From Laguncularia racemosa (Eukaryota; Streptophyta; Magnoliopsida; Myrtales; Combretaceae), in contig JBBMOL010000066.1 in assembly GCA_037954665.1 (NCBI GenBank), positions 1,054,001-1,118,000 of the forward strand: DNA of 64,000 nucleotides. The letters run 5' to 3'. The position numbers and the translations under genes are program-made. This document shows positions 46,044 through 58,267 of the stretch, piece after piece (position 1 is the stretch's first letter; each line of letters begins with the position of its first letter). The notes under the pieces were generated by a model. That model was not told the origin of the DNA. It saw nothing but the letters and a program-made list of their open reading frames with translations, and ran no database searches.

Positions 46044-49000
46044 ATGCAACCTTTGATTGATACTAAAGTAGAAATCCCTATTTTAACAAGTGAAAACTTT
46101 AAGACTTGGAGAGATAATGTACTTCTTCATTTGGGGTGTTTGGACATTGACTATGCCACTATTAAGGATAAGCCACTTCTGAGTGAAGAAAGCACTTAAG
46201 CTGAGTTTGATCTTCATGAGAAATGGGAACGGTCTAACCGACTTAGTATCATGTTCATTAAGAGCAAACTCACTGTGGATTTCCGTGGCTCAGTGGATCA
46301 ATATAAAAATGTCAAAGAGTTGCTAGATGCCCTTGAAAGGCAATTTAAGACTTCTAAGAAGTCTCTAGCTAGCACCCTGATTATGAAGTTCACATCTGCT
46401 AAGTTGACTTCTGTGAAAGGCGTTAGAGAACACATCAACAAAATGTGTGATTTAGCAAATCGCTTGAAGGCTCTAGAGATTGAGATGTCGGATGCTTTCC
46501 TAGTGCATTTTATTCTGACGACCCTTCCATCACAGTATGGACCTTTTAAGATCTCTTACAACACACATAAGGACAAATGGACAATAGATGATCTATTGAC
46601 CATGTGTGAAGAAGAGGAAGCCCGATTAACTCTGGAGATGGGAGAAAATGCAATGATGGTTACTCAAGGAAAGAAAACCGGCAAAGTCAAAGGAAAAGGG
46701 AAGGGTAAAATCCAACCCAATGCTGACATCAAGAAAGAGTCCAAGTGTTTTTTCTGTAAAAAGAAGGGACACATAAAGAAAGACTGTGTCAAGCATAAAA
46801 ATTGGCTTGAAAAGAAAGGTAACTTAGTCTCATATGTTTGTTTTGAGTCTAACATGGTTGATGTGAATTGTAACATATGGTGGATTGATTCTGGATCTAC
46901 GATCTATATTTCCAATTCCATGCAGGGTTTACAAAACCTGTGGAAACTAGTAGGAGCTGAGCGATTTATCTATTCTGGAAACAAGATAGAATCACATGTG
47001 GAAGCTATTGGGACATGCATATTAGTACTTAAGAGTGGCTTTAATTTAATTCTTGAAAAGACCTTTTATGTTCCTAGTTTTTCTAGGAATTTGATTTCAG
47101 TTTCAAAACTTGTACCTTCGGAATTTACTTTTAACTTTTCAAACAATGGTTTTGATTTATTTTATAAATCCAATCATATTGGTGATGGTTCTTCATTGGA
47201 TGGTCTTTATTTATTAAATTTACATAATAATGCTACTCATAATGTTATGCATGTACAAGCTGGTACTAAACGATGTGTTATGAATGAGGATTCTTTTACC
47301 TTATGGCACCGTAGACTAGGTCATATCTCTAAAGAGAGAGTTAAAAGATTGGTGAATGATGGTATACTTATTCATTTAGATTTCACTAATTTTGGTACTT
47401 GTATAGACTGCATAAAGGGAAAGCAGACTAACAAGTCAAAGAAAGGTGCCAAAAGGAGTTCGGCCATATTAGAAATTATCCATTCTGATATTTGTTGTCC
47501 AGATATGGATAATCAAGGTCAGAAATACTTTATCACATTTATAGATGATTACTCACGATACATGTATCTCTACATGCTTCATCATAAAAGTGAAGCGTTG
47601 GAAGCCTTTAAGGTTTTCAAAACTAAAGTAGAGAAACAATGCGGTAAGCAAATCAAGATTGTGAGAACCGATAGAGGTGGTGAGTATTATGGTAGATACA
47701 CTGAAGATGGACAAGCATCAGGTCCTTTTGCTAAGTTTCTTCAAGATAATGGTATAGTTGCCCAATACACCATGCCAGGTTCACCTTATCAGAATGGTGT
47801 TGCGGAAAGAAGAAACCGAACATTAATGGAAATGGTGCGAAGTATGTTTAGTAGCTCTAAACTGCCTAAATCCTTATGGATTGAAGCATTAAAGACGTAT
47901 GCGTATATATTAAACAGAGTTCCAACCAAAGCTGTTTCTAAAACACCATTTGAGTTGTTCAAAGGTTGGAAACCGAGTTTGCGTCATATGCGTGTATGGG
48001 GATGCCCGTCTGAAGTTAGAGTTTACAACCCACAAGAAAAGAAACTGGATCCTCGGACTATAAGTGGGTATTTCATTGGATATGCCGAAAAGTCCAAAGG
48101 ATACAAATTTTATTGTCCATCTCACACTACTAGGATTGTGGAATCAAGAAATGCAAAATTTCTTGAAAATGACTCAATAAGTGGGAGTGATCTATCTCAA
48201 GACATAGTTCATGAGCAAGATCTACCTTCCACATCAGGTGAGAGATTGGTTGTTGTTCACAACACTCCTCGAGTTCAAATAGGTGTTGAACAACCAATCA
48301 ATGAAAATCCACAAATTGCTAAGGAAATCATAGTAGATCAAAATCAAGAAATGATTGAGCAACATGATCCACAAGAAAATGTTATCCCAATTTTAAGGAC
48401 ATCTACTAGAGAAAGGAGATCAGCAACCCCTAGTGATTATATTGTGTATTTACAAGAATCTGAGTACAATATTGGAGCTGAAAATGATCCTGAGTCTTTC
48501 AAGGAAGCTATGAATTGTGATGAGTCAAATTTATGGTATAATGCTATGTTAGATGAGATGAATTCTATGAAGAGTAATGAAGTCTGGGATCTTGTCCCGT
48601 TGCCCAACGGTGTAAAAGCCATAGGTAATAAATGGGTCTTTAAAACTAAAAGAGACTCATTGGGCAACATTGAAAGATATAAGGCTAGACTTGTTGCTAA
48701 AGGGTTCACTCAGTGTAAAGGAATTGATTACACAGAGACCTTCAGTCCTGTATCCAGGAAAGACTCCTTACGCATAATATTAGCATTAGTAACTCAATTT
48801 GATCTTGAGTTACAACAAATGGATGTGAAAACAGCTTTCCTAAATGGTAATCTAGAGGAAGAGGTTTATATGAAACAACCTGAAGGATTTTCCTCTAGTG
48901 ATGGTGATCACTTGGTTTGCAAGCTAAAGAAATCCATTTATGGATTAAAACAAGCCTCCCGTCAATGGTATCTAAAATTTCATGATGTTATCTCTTCATT

Positions 49001-50060
49001 TGGTTTCGTTGAGAATATCATGGATCAATGTATATACCAAAAGGTTAGTGGGAGTAAGATTTGTTTTCTTATCCTATATGTGGATGATATCCTACTTGCA
49101 TCAAATGATAAGGGTATGTTACATGAGGTGAAACAATTTCTTTCTAAAAATTTTGATATGAAGGATATGGGTGATGCATCTCATATCATTGGGATTAAGA
49201 TTCATCGAGATAGACATAGAGGAATCTTAGGTTTATCTCAAGAAACATATATTAACAAAATTTTAGAAAGATTTCGGATGAAAAATTGTTCACCTAGCGT
49301 TGCTCCTATTGTGAAGGGCGATAAGCTCCATTTGGACCAATGCCCTAAAAACGAGTTTGAAATAGAGCAAATGAAGAACATTCCTTATGCTTCAACTGTT
49401 GGAAGCTTAATGTATGCTCAGGTTTGTACTAGACCTGACATTGCATTTGCTGTTGGAATGTTAGGAAGATATCAGTCAAATCCGGGACTTGACCACTGGA
49501 AAGTTGCAAAGAAAGTCTTGAGATATCTTCAAGGGACAAAAGATTACATGCTTATGTACAAACGGTCAGACGATTTGGAAGTAATTGGCTACTCTAATTC
49601 AGACTTCGCCGGATGCGTTGATTCTCGAAAATCAACATCAGGTTACATTTTCATGTTAGCCGGTGGAGCCATTTCATGGAGAAGTGCCAAGCAGACTTTA
49701 ACTGCTACTTCTACTATGGAAGCTGAGTTCGTTTCGTGTTTTGAGGCTACCTCACAAGGTGTATGGTTGAAGAGTTTCATCGAAGGGCTTAGACTTGTGG
49801 ATTCTATATCTAAGCCGCTGAGGATATATTGTGACAATTCAGTTGCAGTCTTTATGGCTAAAAATAATAAGAGTGGAAGTCGAAGCAAACATATCGACAT
49901 AAAGTATTTGGCCATAAGGGAACGTGTTAAAGATAACAAAGTGGTCATTCAGTATATTAACACAGAGCTGATGTTAGCCGATCCTTTGACTAAAGGCATG
50001 CCACTACAAAGATTTAAGGATCATGTTGTCAATATGGGACTTGGTTCCATTATGTGTTAG
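46044..50060 (+). pseudogene. Copia-B gag-pol polyprotein, one internal stop
   Basis: The ATG at 46044 gives 1338 codons, TNT1-94-like in layout. A single TAA (46197-46199, codon 52) breaks it; an ATG at 46251 could restart without the gag N-terminus. Domains: gag 1-230; zinc knuckle CFFCKKKGHIKKDC at 235-248; protease WIDSGST with catalytic Asp 282; integrase zinc region from His 422 (HRRLGH) to Cys 453 (CIDC); integrase core Asp 482, Asp 543, Glu 588; RT from about 850 with YVDD at 1012-1015; RNase H from about 1180 ending at ADPLTKGM. RNase H has SNSDFAG (Asn 1185) where relatives have SDADFAG or TDSDFAG, so an acidic residue is lost. It is otherwise complete and has no frameshift. Confidence 0.93.
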
Positions 50061-50317
50061 TGAAACTCTATAGAGTAGATATTTCTCATATTTGTTGTGC
50101 ACATTTTGTTTATTTGAAGAAATATCAATAAAGTTTGGACCTAGAATAAACGTTAGGTTTATTCATTAAGCTGTTGGGAAAGAGGTTTGAAAACTTGATA
50201 CATTGTAATACATGGAAGATACTACTCGAGTAATAAAGGGAAAATATCGCCATGATTCGTGTATTGTGTTTTCTTAAAGTCTAAGGATTTGTGGTATTAA
50301 AGTAAAATATACGGACC

Positions 50318-50328
50318 AAGTGGGAGAA
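50318..50328 (+). other. Polypurine tract of Copia-B
   Basis: AAGTGGGAGAA directly before the 3' LTR TG, the typical copia sequence. Confidence 0.9.
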
Positions 50329-50697
50329 TGTTGGAATGGTGGAAGTATGGTCCTATTTTTTAGGAACCACAAACCACAACTTCCACTAACTACAATTCCC
50401 ATGTTCCCACTATCCACTTAATCCTAATCAACCACATTACCCACTAACCCATTAGCATGATTTTAGGAAACTTTGATGGAAAGTTTCTCTATAAATAGCT
50501 ATTGGATTCAAGGTCCCAGAGCATGAAAATTCTATTAAAACACATTACCATCTTGTGAGTTTTTTGAATGCTCTGAAGATCTTGAAGGTTTCGGGACTTG
50601 ACGGTTTTGTTCCTCTTCGTATTAAGCAATGGCAAGAGGTTAGTGATTTTCCTATTTCCGCTGCATTTTATGTGTTTGTATTTAGTTATGGCTTACA
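50329..50697 (+). repeat. 3' LTR of Copia-B
   Basis: 369 bp, the same length as the 5' LTR, with seven differences, three of them clustered in the last 30 bp. Confidence 0.95.
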
Positions 50698-53600
50698 TGG
50701 CATCCATCCACCGTCACTGTAGACAACACCATCTTCCCTAACCGAGCCTACCTCACCTGGTGTCGACAAGATAAGTTGCTATTTAGAGCACTTGTTGGTA
50801 TCCCTCTTCCAACATTATCCCCCTTGTTACATAAGCAGCCACCTCCCACCAAGCTTGGCAGATCCTTGCCAACACCTATGCCAAACCCACCTGCAGCCAC
50901 ATCAAGCAACTCAAAGACAATCCGAAACATATCACCAAAGGCTTAAACTCCATCATTGACTATATCCAATCCATCCAAATTCGTGCTGATGAACTTGCAG
51001 CACTTAGCAAAGCTCTTGATCAAGAAGACCTCGTTGAGAAAATTCTCAATGGACTAGATGACACCTATCAATCTGTCATCGATGCCGTCAACAATCGTGA
51101 CAACCTCATCTCCTTTGATGAGCTTCATGAGAAACTCATCAACAAAGAGCTCTCCCTTCTTCACACCTCCCTCCCTACCTCCGTTCTTCCTACCTCTACT
51201 CACATCTCACACGCACGTTCCAATTGCTGGCCTTCCCAAAACCGTATACTCTGATCATCTCCCAACTCTTCCTCCCCTGCTCCTGTAGCAACACTCCCTT
51301 CTCAACCATCTCCCATCATCACATCTCACCCACCACGACCCTTCCTTGGCAAGTGTCAATGGTGTCGTGAACAGGGGCATGTTGCCGTGCATTGTCCTCT
51401 CTTTTGTCAACAATACCCTCACGCACGACCCCCCACACCAATCAATCTATACACTCCCTCCCCCCAACCTCTTTCCTTGAAAACATAGGCCAATGTTGCC
51501 CTCACAACTCCTGCAAATACCTCTTGGTTGCTGGACAGTGGTGCCTCTCACCATGTCACTACTGATCTCAACAATCTTGCCCTCTACAACCCCTATGTTG
51601 GCACAGATGAAATCCTCATTGGCAATGGCTCAAGGCTCTCCATCACACACACCAGTTCCACCTCTCTACCCAACTCTTCCCGCTCCTTTACCTTGTCTAA
51701 TGTTTTATGTATTCCATTCATGCATCGCAATCTTATTTCCGTTTCTCAATTTTGTAAGTCTAACAATACATTGATTGAATTCTTACCTTCCTCATTTCAT
51801 GTGAAGGGTCTCCAAACATAGGCAATTCTCCTCCGCGGACACACTAAAGATGGCATCTATATCTGGCCCTCCACCACACCGCCACTCCTTGCCTTCTCGA
51901 GTGTTATCACATCTCTCCCTACCTGGCACCATCATCTCGGTCATCCTTCGCTACCTATCCTCAAGCATCTCCTCCACTCCAACAACTTAGCAGTATCTAG
52001 ATTAGCAGGTTCTTCCTTTGATTGTAAGTCTTGTCATTATAATAAAAGTCACAAGTTACCATTTGCATCCTCTACTCTCACTTCTTCCTCTCCTCTTGAA
52101 CTAATATTTACTAATGTACGAACCTCCCCACTCACGTCTATTAATAACTTTAAATATTATATTATCTTTGTGGATCATTACACTAAATAAATATGGCTCT
52201 TCCCTCTTAAACGCAAATCAGTTGTTCTACATGTCTTCATACATTTCAAAACACTTGTAAAATACCATCTCAATTGCACTATCAAAACACTCTACTCCAA
52301 CAATGGTGGTGAATATCAAGCCCTATTGGCCTATCTCGCCACTTACAACATCTCTCATCTTACAACTCCTCCACACACACCATAGCACAATGGCTACTTT
52401 AAACTCTGTCATCATCATACTATTGAAACTGGCCTTGCTCTCCTCTCGCATGCGTCCATGCCCTTCATCTACTATACATATGCCTTCCTCATTGCAGCCT
52501 ACCTTATCAACAAACTTCCTACTCCAACACTCCACAACACGTCTCTGTTTGCTAAACTCTTTGGTACCACCTCTCATTATGACAAGCTTAAGAGCTTTGG
52601 CTGTCTTTGCTACCTTTGGCTTAAACCATACACAAAGCACAAACTTGAACCTCGATTGTTCCCCTAATGTGTTGGTTGGCTACTCCTCCACTCAAAGTGC
52701 CTCCCTCTGCCTTTACACACCCTTTGGTCGAATCTATTTCTCTCGCCATGTTCACTTTGTCGAGTCTATCTTTCCCTTCAATCAGTCCCTTGATGCTGCC
52801 AACAAAATGGTGCTCCCTACAGAATGGTTCTCCCTATAGCTTTATCTACTACCGCCCTCCCCTCTATGCCTACTCTACCCCTCCTCAGAGCCATCTTCCT
52901 CTCCTCAACCTTCTTCATCCCTCCCTAACAACTCTCACACTATTTCCACCTCCATCCCTCCCCAACCTTCCTCCCCATGTGTCATCATCACTTGCTCTAA
53001 ACACAACATCTACAAACCTATTCAAAAGCTCAACCTTCTTGCAGCTCTTCCACCCCCTCCTCTTGAACCTCGAACCATCAATCAAGCCTTGAAGGATCCC
53101 AAGTGGTGGGCTGCCATGTCTAATGAGTTCAATGCTCTCATCCATAATGGCACTTGGGAACTTATGACTCCGTAACCCCTTTAAAACATCATTGGCTGCA
53201 AGTGGATTTTTCGCACTAAATATTTACCTAATGGGTCTCTTGATAGGTACAAAGCTCACTTGGTTGCTAAAGGGTTCCGTCAACGCCCTAGCATGGACTA
53301 CACTAAACCTTCAGCCTTGTCATCAAGCCAGTCACTATCCACCTCTTCCTAAGCATAGCTGTAAGCAATGGTTGGTCACTCCGTCAACTTGATGTCAATA
53401 ATGCATTCCTCCAAAGAACCTTTCAAGACGAAGTATATATGTCTCAACCTCCAGGCTTCACTAACCTTGATCATCCTCATCACGTTTGCAAACTCTGGAA
53501 AGCTATCTACGGTCTCAAACAAGCTCCTTGTGCTTGGTATCATGAACTTCGTCAACACTTACTTACATCTGGCTTCCACAACTCCATGGTTGATTCCTCC

Positions 53601-54607
53601 CTATTCATACTCCAATCCCACGAAATCCTCCTCTATCTTCTTGTTTATGTTGATGATATTATTATTATAGGTAATGAAGTCTCCACAGTCACCAAGTGCA
53701 TCTACAACCTTGCCTATCACTTCTCCATAAAGGACATGGGATCATTACATTACTTCATTGGCATTGAAGTTCTTCCGTATCCAACTGGTCTCTTCCTCAA
53801 TCAACAAAAATATATTGCAGATCTTCTTCATCGGACCAACATGACCAATGCCAAACCTATCGCCAAACCACTTGCAGTCACACCTCCTCTAGCCCTCCAT
53901 GATGGCTCAACCCTCATAAATCTCACTGAGTACCACCATGTTGTTGGCAACCTCCAATACCTCTCCTTCACTCACCCGAACATTGCATACACTATCAACA
54001 AACTCTCACAGTTCATGCACTTCCCCACCACAACGCATTGGCAAGCTGTCAAACGGCCACTTTTTTACCTTTATAACACAGCCGACCATGGAATCACTCT
54101 TCGCAACTGCTTCGTACTTGACCTCCATGCCTTCTCCGATGTTGATTGGGTTGGCAACAAAGATGACTACACATCTACTAGTGCCTACATCATCTATCTG
54201 GGTCGCAATCCCATTTCGTGGAGCTCAAAGAAACAATGCAGTGTCGCATGGTCCTCCACTGAAGCAGAGTATCGGGTAGTGGCTTCTACAGCAATTGAAC
54301 TCCGGTGGATTTGCTCCTTATTACAAGAACTATGCATTACAATTTCTCGCCAACCGGTCATATATTGTGACAATGTTGGCTCCATGAATCTATGCTTCAA
54401 TCCCATCTTTCACACTCACATGAAACATGTCGCACTTGACTACCACTTCATCTGTGAATAAGTACAAAATGGACTCCTTAGAGTATCGCAAATCTCCTCC
54501 TCGGGTCAATTAGCAGACGCCCTCACTAAATCACTACCTCACTCTCACTTTTAGCACCTCACAAACAAGATTAGACTTACTTTACGACCATCCATCTTGC
54601 GAGGGCA

Positions 54608-54920
54608 TGATAAAGATCAACACAAACAACAACAGCAACATCTTCAACAAGCAACAAAAGCAACACAACATCCTCTGAAAGAACAACAACAGAAACAACC
54701 ATCAGCAACAGCAACAACATCAGTACATATGCAATGACAACAACCTTAATTAAGATCATTACAAATCAACAACAAGATTACTACAACAGATTTAAATCTC
54801 AACCTTATGTAATTTGATAACAACAAACAACAAAAAGAATTATGTACAAATGTATTTATACTACAACAATCAATATACAATTTGAGCATTCTTCTACAAT
54901 TCACTCTTGTAATTTCTTCA
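54608..54920 (+). repeat. 3' LTR of Copia-A
   Basis: 313 bp, TGATAAAGATC to ATTTCTTCA, followed by the AGGAC duplication. It is shorter than the 5' LTR because of the CAACA-rich length difference. Confidence 0.9.
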
Positions 54921-55084
54921 AGGACATGTTACGTCCAAAAGAGGCAATAGAGAATATTTTGTCTTCAATTTGTTAGGCTGCTTATATAGTACTTGAAGAT
55001 TGAAACCACGAAGAGATTTGTGTTTTAGAAGGAGTATCTGAAACAGCAAACACCGTCTGTCAGCTCCCATGAAAAGCTGCAACG

Positions 55085-56005
55085 ATATTTTCTACCGGTA
55101 TTATCTATTAAGCATACATGTCAAAAACCATGGACTAACTTAATAATGGCTTTAATTGAAGAAGCAAGCTTCAAAATTTGAAAGTTTGATCGAGCATAGT
55201 CTGTGGTAGAAATGAAAGGACCTAAAAGATAGACCTGGGGATACTGTTTTTTCAGCGACCGAGAAATCCACCAACACATATCAAACTGATAGTTAAAAGC
55301 AACCAACTCTTTACCAGAATGGAAACATGCAATCTAATATGTGAAAAACTTTCTCTAAACCTTCCTAATAGTCAAATTCCTTTAAAGTTTTGAAAACATT
55401 GCAAACTAGTTACAAGCCTAATTACACAAGTCCGGGACTTACTCTGCTTGTTGTCCTCTAGTTGGTTCATTAGTCCATGCTATAAACATAAAAAGATTAT
55501 TCATAAGAAACAAGTCCTGTTTTTGAAGTTCCTTGTCAAGTCTGCAGTCAGTTGACTGGTTATTGATGACAAGATAGGCATTATTCCTTGAACCAAGGGT
55601 AAGATTGTATCTATGTGATTGAACAACTTGACCAAGTTTCACATCATTTCTGTTTTAGCTAATTTACAAAGCGTAAATAAATGCAAGTTGAACAAAGATT
55701 AATTGCAATTAGCTTTGAGAATATGCTAAACTAGATTTTCCAGAGAATGCTTTAGTTTGCGTACCTGCCAATCTAGTAGATTTATAACAACATTCTCTCT
55801 CTGCCTGCCCATCCTCAGGCAGGAGCATCTGCACTTCTTGCACAGTTGAAACCATGGTCATAGTAACAAACGTTGTCTTCCCCCGATCAAAATTTTCCGA
55901 ACCTTTAATGAAGAGGGGCTGAATTAGCTCAAGTGCTATGTCTCTTCCAGGTATTGTATTAGTGGCGTGGCTGCATGGTTGGTGATTCGCTGGCTTGATC
56001 AAGTT
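55085..56005 (-). other. Probable exons of an unrecognised host gene
   Basis: Three minus-strand stretches look like exons. Near 56000-55767: NHQPCSHATNTIPGRDIALE, FDRGKTTFVTMTMVSTVQEV, ending GGCAG|GTACG, a donor. 55660-55440: after a pyrimidine tract and CAG, KLGQVVQSHRYNLTLGSRNN to NEPTRGQQAE. 55306-55121: WWISRSLKKQYPQVYLLGPF. A TATA-like box with the AGGTTAAGGGACC region (56205-56180) could be the promoter. I do not recognise the protein, and an ATG was not convincingly found. Copia-A lies immediately downstream (AGGAC at 54921), so the rest of the gene may be beyond it. Confidence 0.35.
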
Positions 56006-56475
56006 AATTACTATGGCTTAAGTGAGTAAAAAAAGTGTGATTAGGAGGGATTTAATCTTGATCGTTGGTTTTTCATAATCAACGTGGCAACATCTAGAGA
56101 GGATGAATTGAGGGAAATTGAGAAAGAGTGAATGGTGATAACCCGTATCGGTAAAAGAAATATATGGAATTGATTATGGGGTCCCTTAACCTCTATATAC
56201 TATATCCCGTATTGGCTGCAAAGATACAGCATTAGCAACGTTGAGTGCAAATACAAATCTTGAAAAAGTTGAGATCCTTGTATTTTCGTAAGGTTTGATG
56301 GTGTGTTATACTAAAGTTTTCACGTATCTTCATTTGTGTTTTATAGTATAAACTTCTATGTGGTATAATCATATAATTTCGTTTTCTCATTAAATGCAGA
56401 AAGTTAATAGCATATTTAGCATCAGACCATACATTCCAGAAAATTACAGTCTCTCCCAAAACACATTTCGTTGAC

Positions 56476-56974
56476 CTTCAAAGATGATGCCCGGTCGTAT
56501 TCTTCGATGAGATTAACGAGTTCTTCATCAGAGGTTATAGAGACCAGAGTGTCTAAGTCTTCTGTCGGCAACTGGCAGCGAAGATGGGATACAGTGGAGT
56601 CGCACAGTTCTCCTAGTTTGGACAGCAGCTCTGTGATTAGAAGGACAAAAAATAATAATAATCAAAATATGTCCCAAGAAGGTTGGTAAAACAAGGAGAT
56701 GCAGTAGGTATCTAGATGCTGGAAAACTTGGAACAGCAGTCAGTTTATCTATTATTGCCGGTAAGGCAAGTTACGTTAAATGAAATAATGCATTTAAGAA
56801 AATGGAAATGGAGTCTCAAATCTCACCAGAGAAGGCCATGAAACGGTTGACGGAAAGAAGACGGGCTTCGCCACCGATGGAGCGGAGTTTGCCATCAGGA
56901 TTGCGGGGGAGAATTTTGCCACCATAGCTGCAGAGAAATTTGATGGTGGTGGCGTCAGAGGTTGGTCTGTGCAT
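56476..56974 (-). CDS. PB1-domain protein, first two exons
   Basis: Exon 1 is 56974-56827, from ATG (MHRPTSDATTIKFLCSYGGK) to CTG|GTGAGA. Exon 2 is 56630-56476, from CACAG| to TTGAAG|GTCAAC. Splicing restores frame exactly (148 + 155 nt) and joins VNRFMAFS to ELLSKLGELC. Together they give about 101 residues of a PB1 domain: SYGGKILPRNPDGKLRSIGG at residues 16-35 (the basic cluster with Lys 20), then VSHLRCQLPTEDLDTLVSIT and SDEELVNLIEEYDRAS (the acidic OPCA-type motif). Plant PB1-only proteins mediate protein pairing. The expected next exon (usually beginning IRAFL) was not found before 56010, so the gene may be truncated or have a distant third exon. The tandem array starts about 150 bp upstream of the start codon. 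Confidence 0.7.
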
Positions 56975-58267
56975 CCTTTGGTCATCCAGGGTTTTGCGAG
57001 GAGGGGGCTTTGGTGCTTGGATGATGTGGGATATATTATGAGAATGGAGATGGCTAGTTCTGAATATTCTGTTCAGAATTGGAGTCCTCAAACCTAGAAA
57101 TAAATTTCATTTCCAAGACATATTTATAGTGAAAGAGACTTTTTTTAAAAAAAAAAATAGTAACAGTAAAATATTAATAAAATTTTAATATATAAAAATA
57201 TAAATGATATTTATTCAAAAAATACTTATTATGACTAACATATATTAAAAATTATTAATAATTATATATTACTTATCAAAACATGTTATATATTAATATT
57301 AATGATTTTTTTTCAAAAAAAAAAGCCTTGTATTTATTCTATGTTTTTCATGCAATAGGGCTTTGGAAAAAGTCAAGTTCATATTGTATCCTTTTTTCCC
57401 CCAAATAAGTTAATATTACATCAAATTAACAATTTAATTTTGGCCAAAATTAATAGCAATTTACCTCATCTTGAAGATTTACTATTTAGAAAGATGAAAT
57501 AAAAAGTAGGTGTTTCAAATATCCATCTTCTTTGTATGCTCAAAAGAAAGTAATTGTTATAATTATGATTATTTATTTGAACAAGTTTTTCTTTTCTTTT
57601 TATAAATGTTTAATAATTAATAAATGACAATAACTAAGACTATTGTAAACTAATGTAAGAATGCTAACCTTCAAACTGGATAGATCAAATTCAATCTCCC
57701 CTTCTAATAAGTTGTAGTATTATGTATTGATAGAGAAGTTTTAGATGGATAAATATTTACAATGCAACTATAAAGGAAAAGAAAAATAGAAAACATAATT
57801 ATTCACTTAGAAAACACCAATGAACTTATAGTGAAAAATTGCGAGAGTGAAGTGAAGTAAGAAATTAGCTATTATTAAAGTAGAATGTTTTTTTTTTTTA
57901 GTATGAAAATGGATTCTCTCTTATATTTAAATCCTAATACAAAAGTATATATAACTTCAAATAAATCTAGATTTCATCAAATTCAAAACAATCACAATAG
58001 AGAATAGGGATGTCCTGGTTGACCGCCAAGTACCAGCAGCTTGACCCAGGCCTTCCTAGTTCCTACAATCGACCAGCCAGCCATCAACCAACCGGTAGAA
58101 TACCAACAACATGTCCTCTCCTCCGAATTTCGCTTTGCATTCATTTCGGATTTCATAATAACCTGCGTAGAGCATACATTACCAACCAATTGAATTCAAT
58201 ATATGAATCACAATCCAATGATCAAGGGAATTAGATCAACTTCATACCATTCATCAAAAGTGTCTTA

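Larger units (their letters stand above)
44201..50697 (+). mobile_element. Copia-B: young, nearly intact Ty1/copia element
   Basis: 6497 bp, exact duplication TGGCA (44196-44200 and 50698-50702), inserted in Copia-A gag. LTRs are both 369 bp (44201-44569, 50329-50697). By eye they differ at seven positions, about 98% identity, so the insertion is recent compared with everything else here. It has a primer site, a 1.4-kb leader, one gag-pol frame with a single stop, and a polypurine tract. Confidence 0.96.
44026..54550 (+). pseudogene. Copia-A gag-pol remnant, interrupted by Copia-B
   Basis: The ATG at 44026 starts gag (MSSKDTSTIIQNN) with LNTPNYLSWKTQIEAILIGY before the insertion. After Copia-B it continues STVTVDNTIFPNRAYLTW, QDKLLFRALVG, GLDDTYQSVIDAVNNRDN. 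The knuckle CQWCREQGHVAVHC is near 51350. Protease: SWLLDSGASHHVT near 51530. Integrase: HHHLGHPSLPIL, CKSCHYNKSHKLPF, FVDHYTK, and SNNGGEY where most copies have SDGGGEF. RT: VYVDDIIIIG near 53650. RNase H: FSDVDWVGNKDDYTSTSAY near 54135 and WSSTEAEYR. C-terminal ADALTKSL-like DALTKSLPHSHF near 54515. Frameshifts and stops split all parts; the longest open stretch is 53439-54461. Confidence 0.9.
43627..54920 (+). mobile_element. Copia-A: decayed RE1/Ale-like Ty1/copia element
   Basis: Bounded by an exact duplication AGGAC (43622-43626 and 54921-54925). LTRs are 43627-43958 and 54608-54920 (TGATAAAG...TTCTTCA). The gag and pol order and motifs match RE1-type copia elements. It is split at codon level by Copia-B; removing Copia-B and one TGGCA restores gag continuity. 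Stops and shifts throughout show it is older than Copia-B. Confidence 0.93.

Noticed and set aside
58010..58234. Possible small gene in the tandem unit (MSWLTAKYQQLDPG...), also at 61016-61240
   Set aside because: No recognisable similarity; it is repeated only because the whole 3-kb unit is, and the opposite strand is equally open. An exon cannot be excluded.
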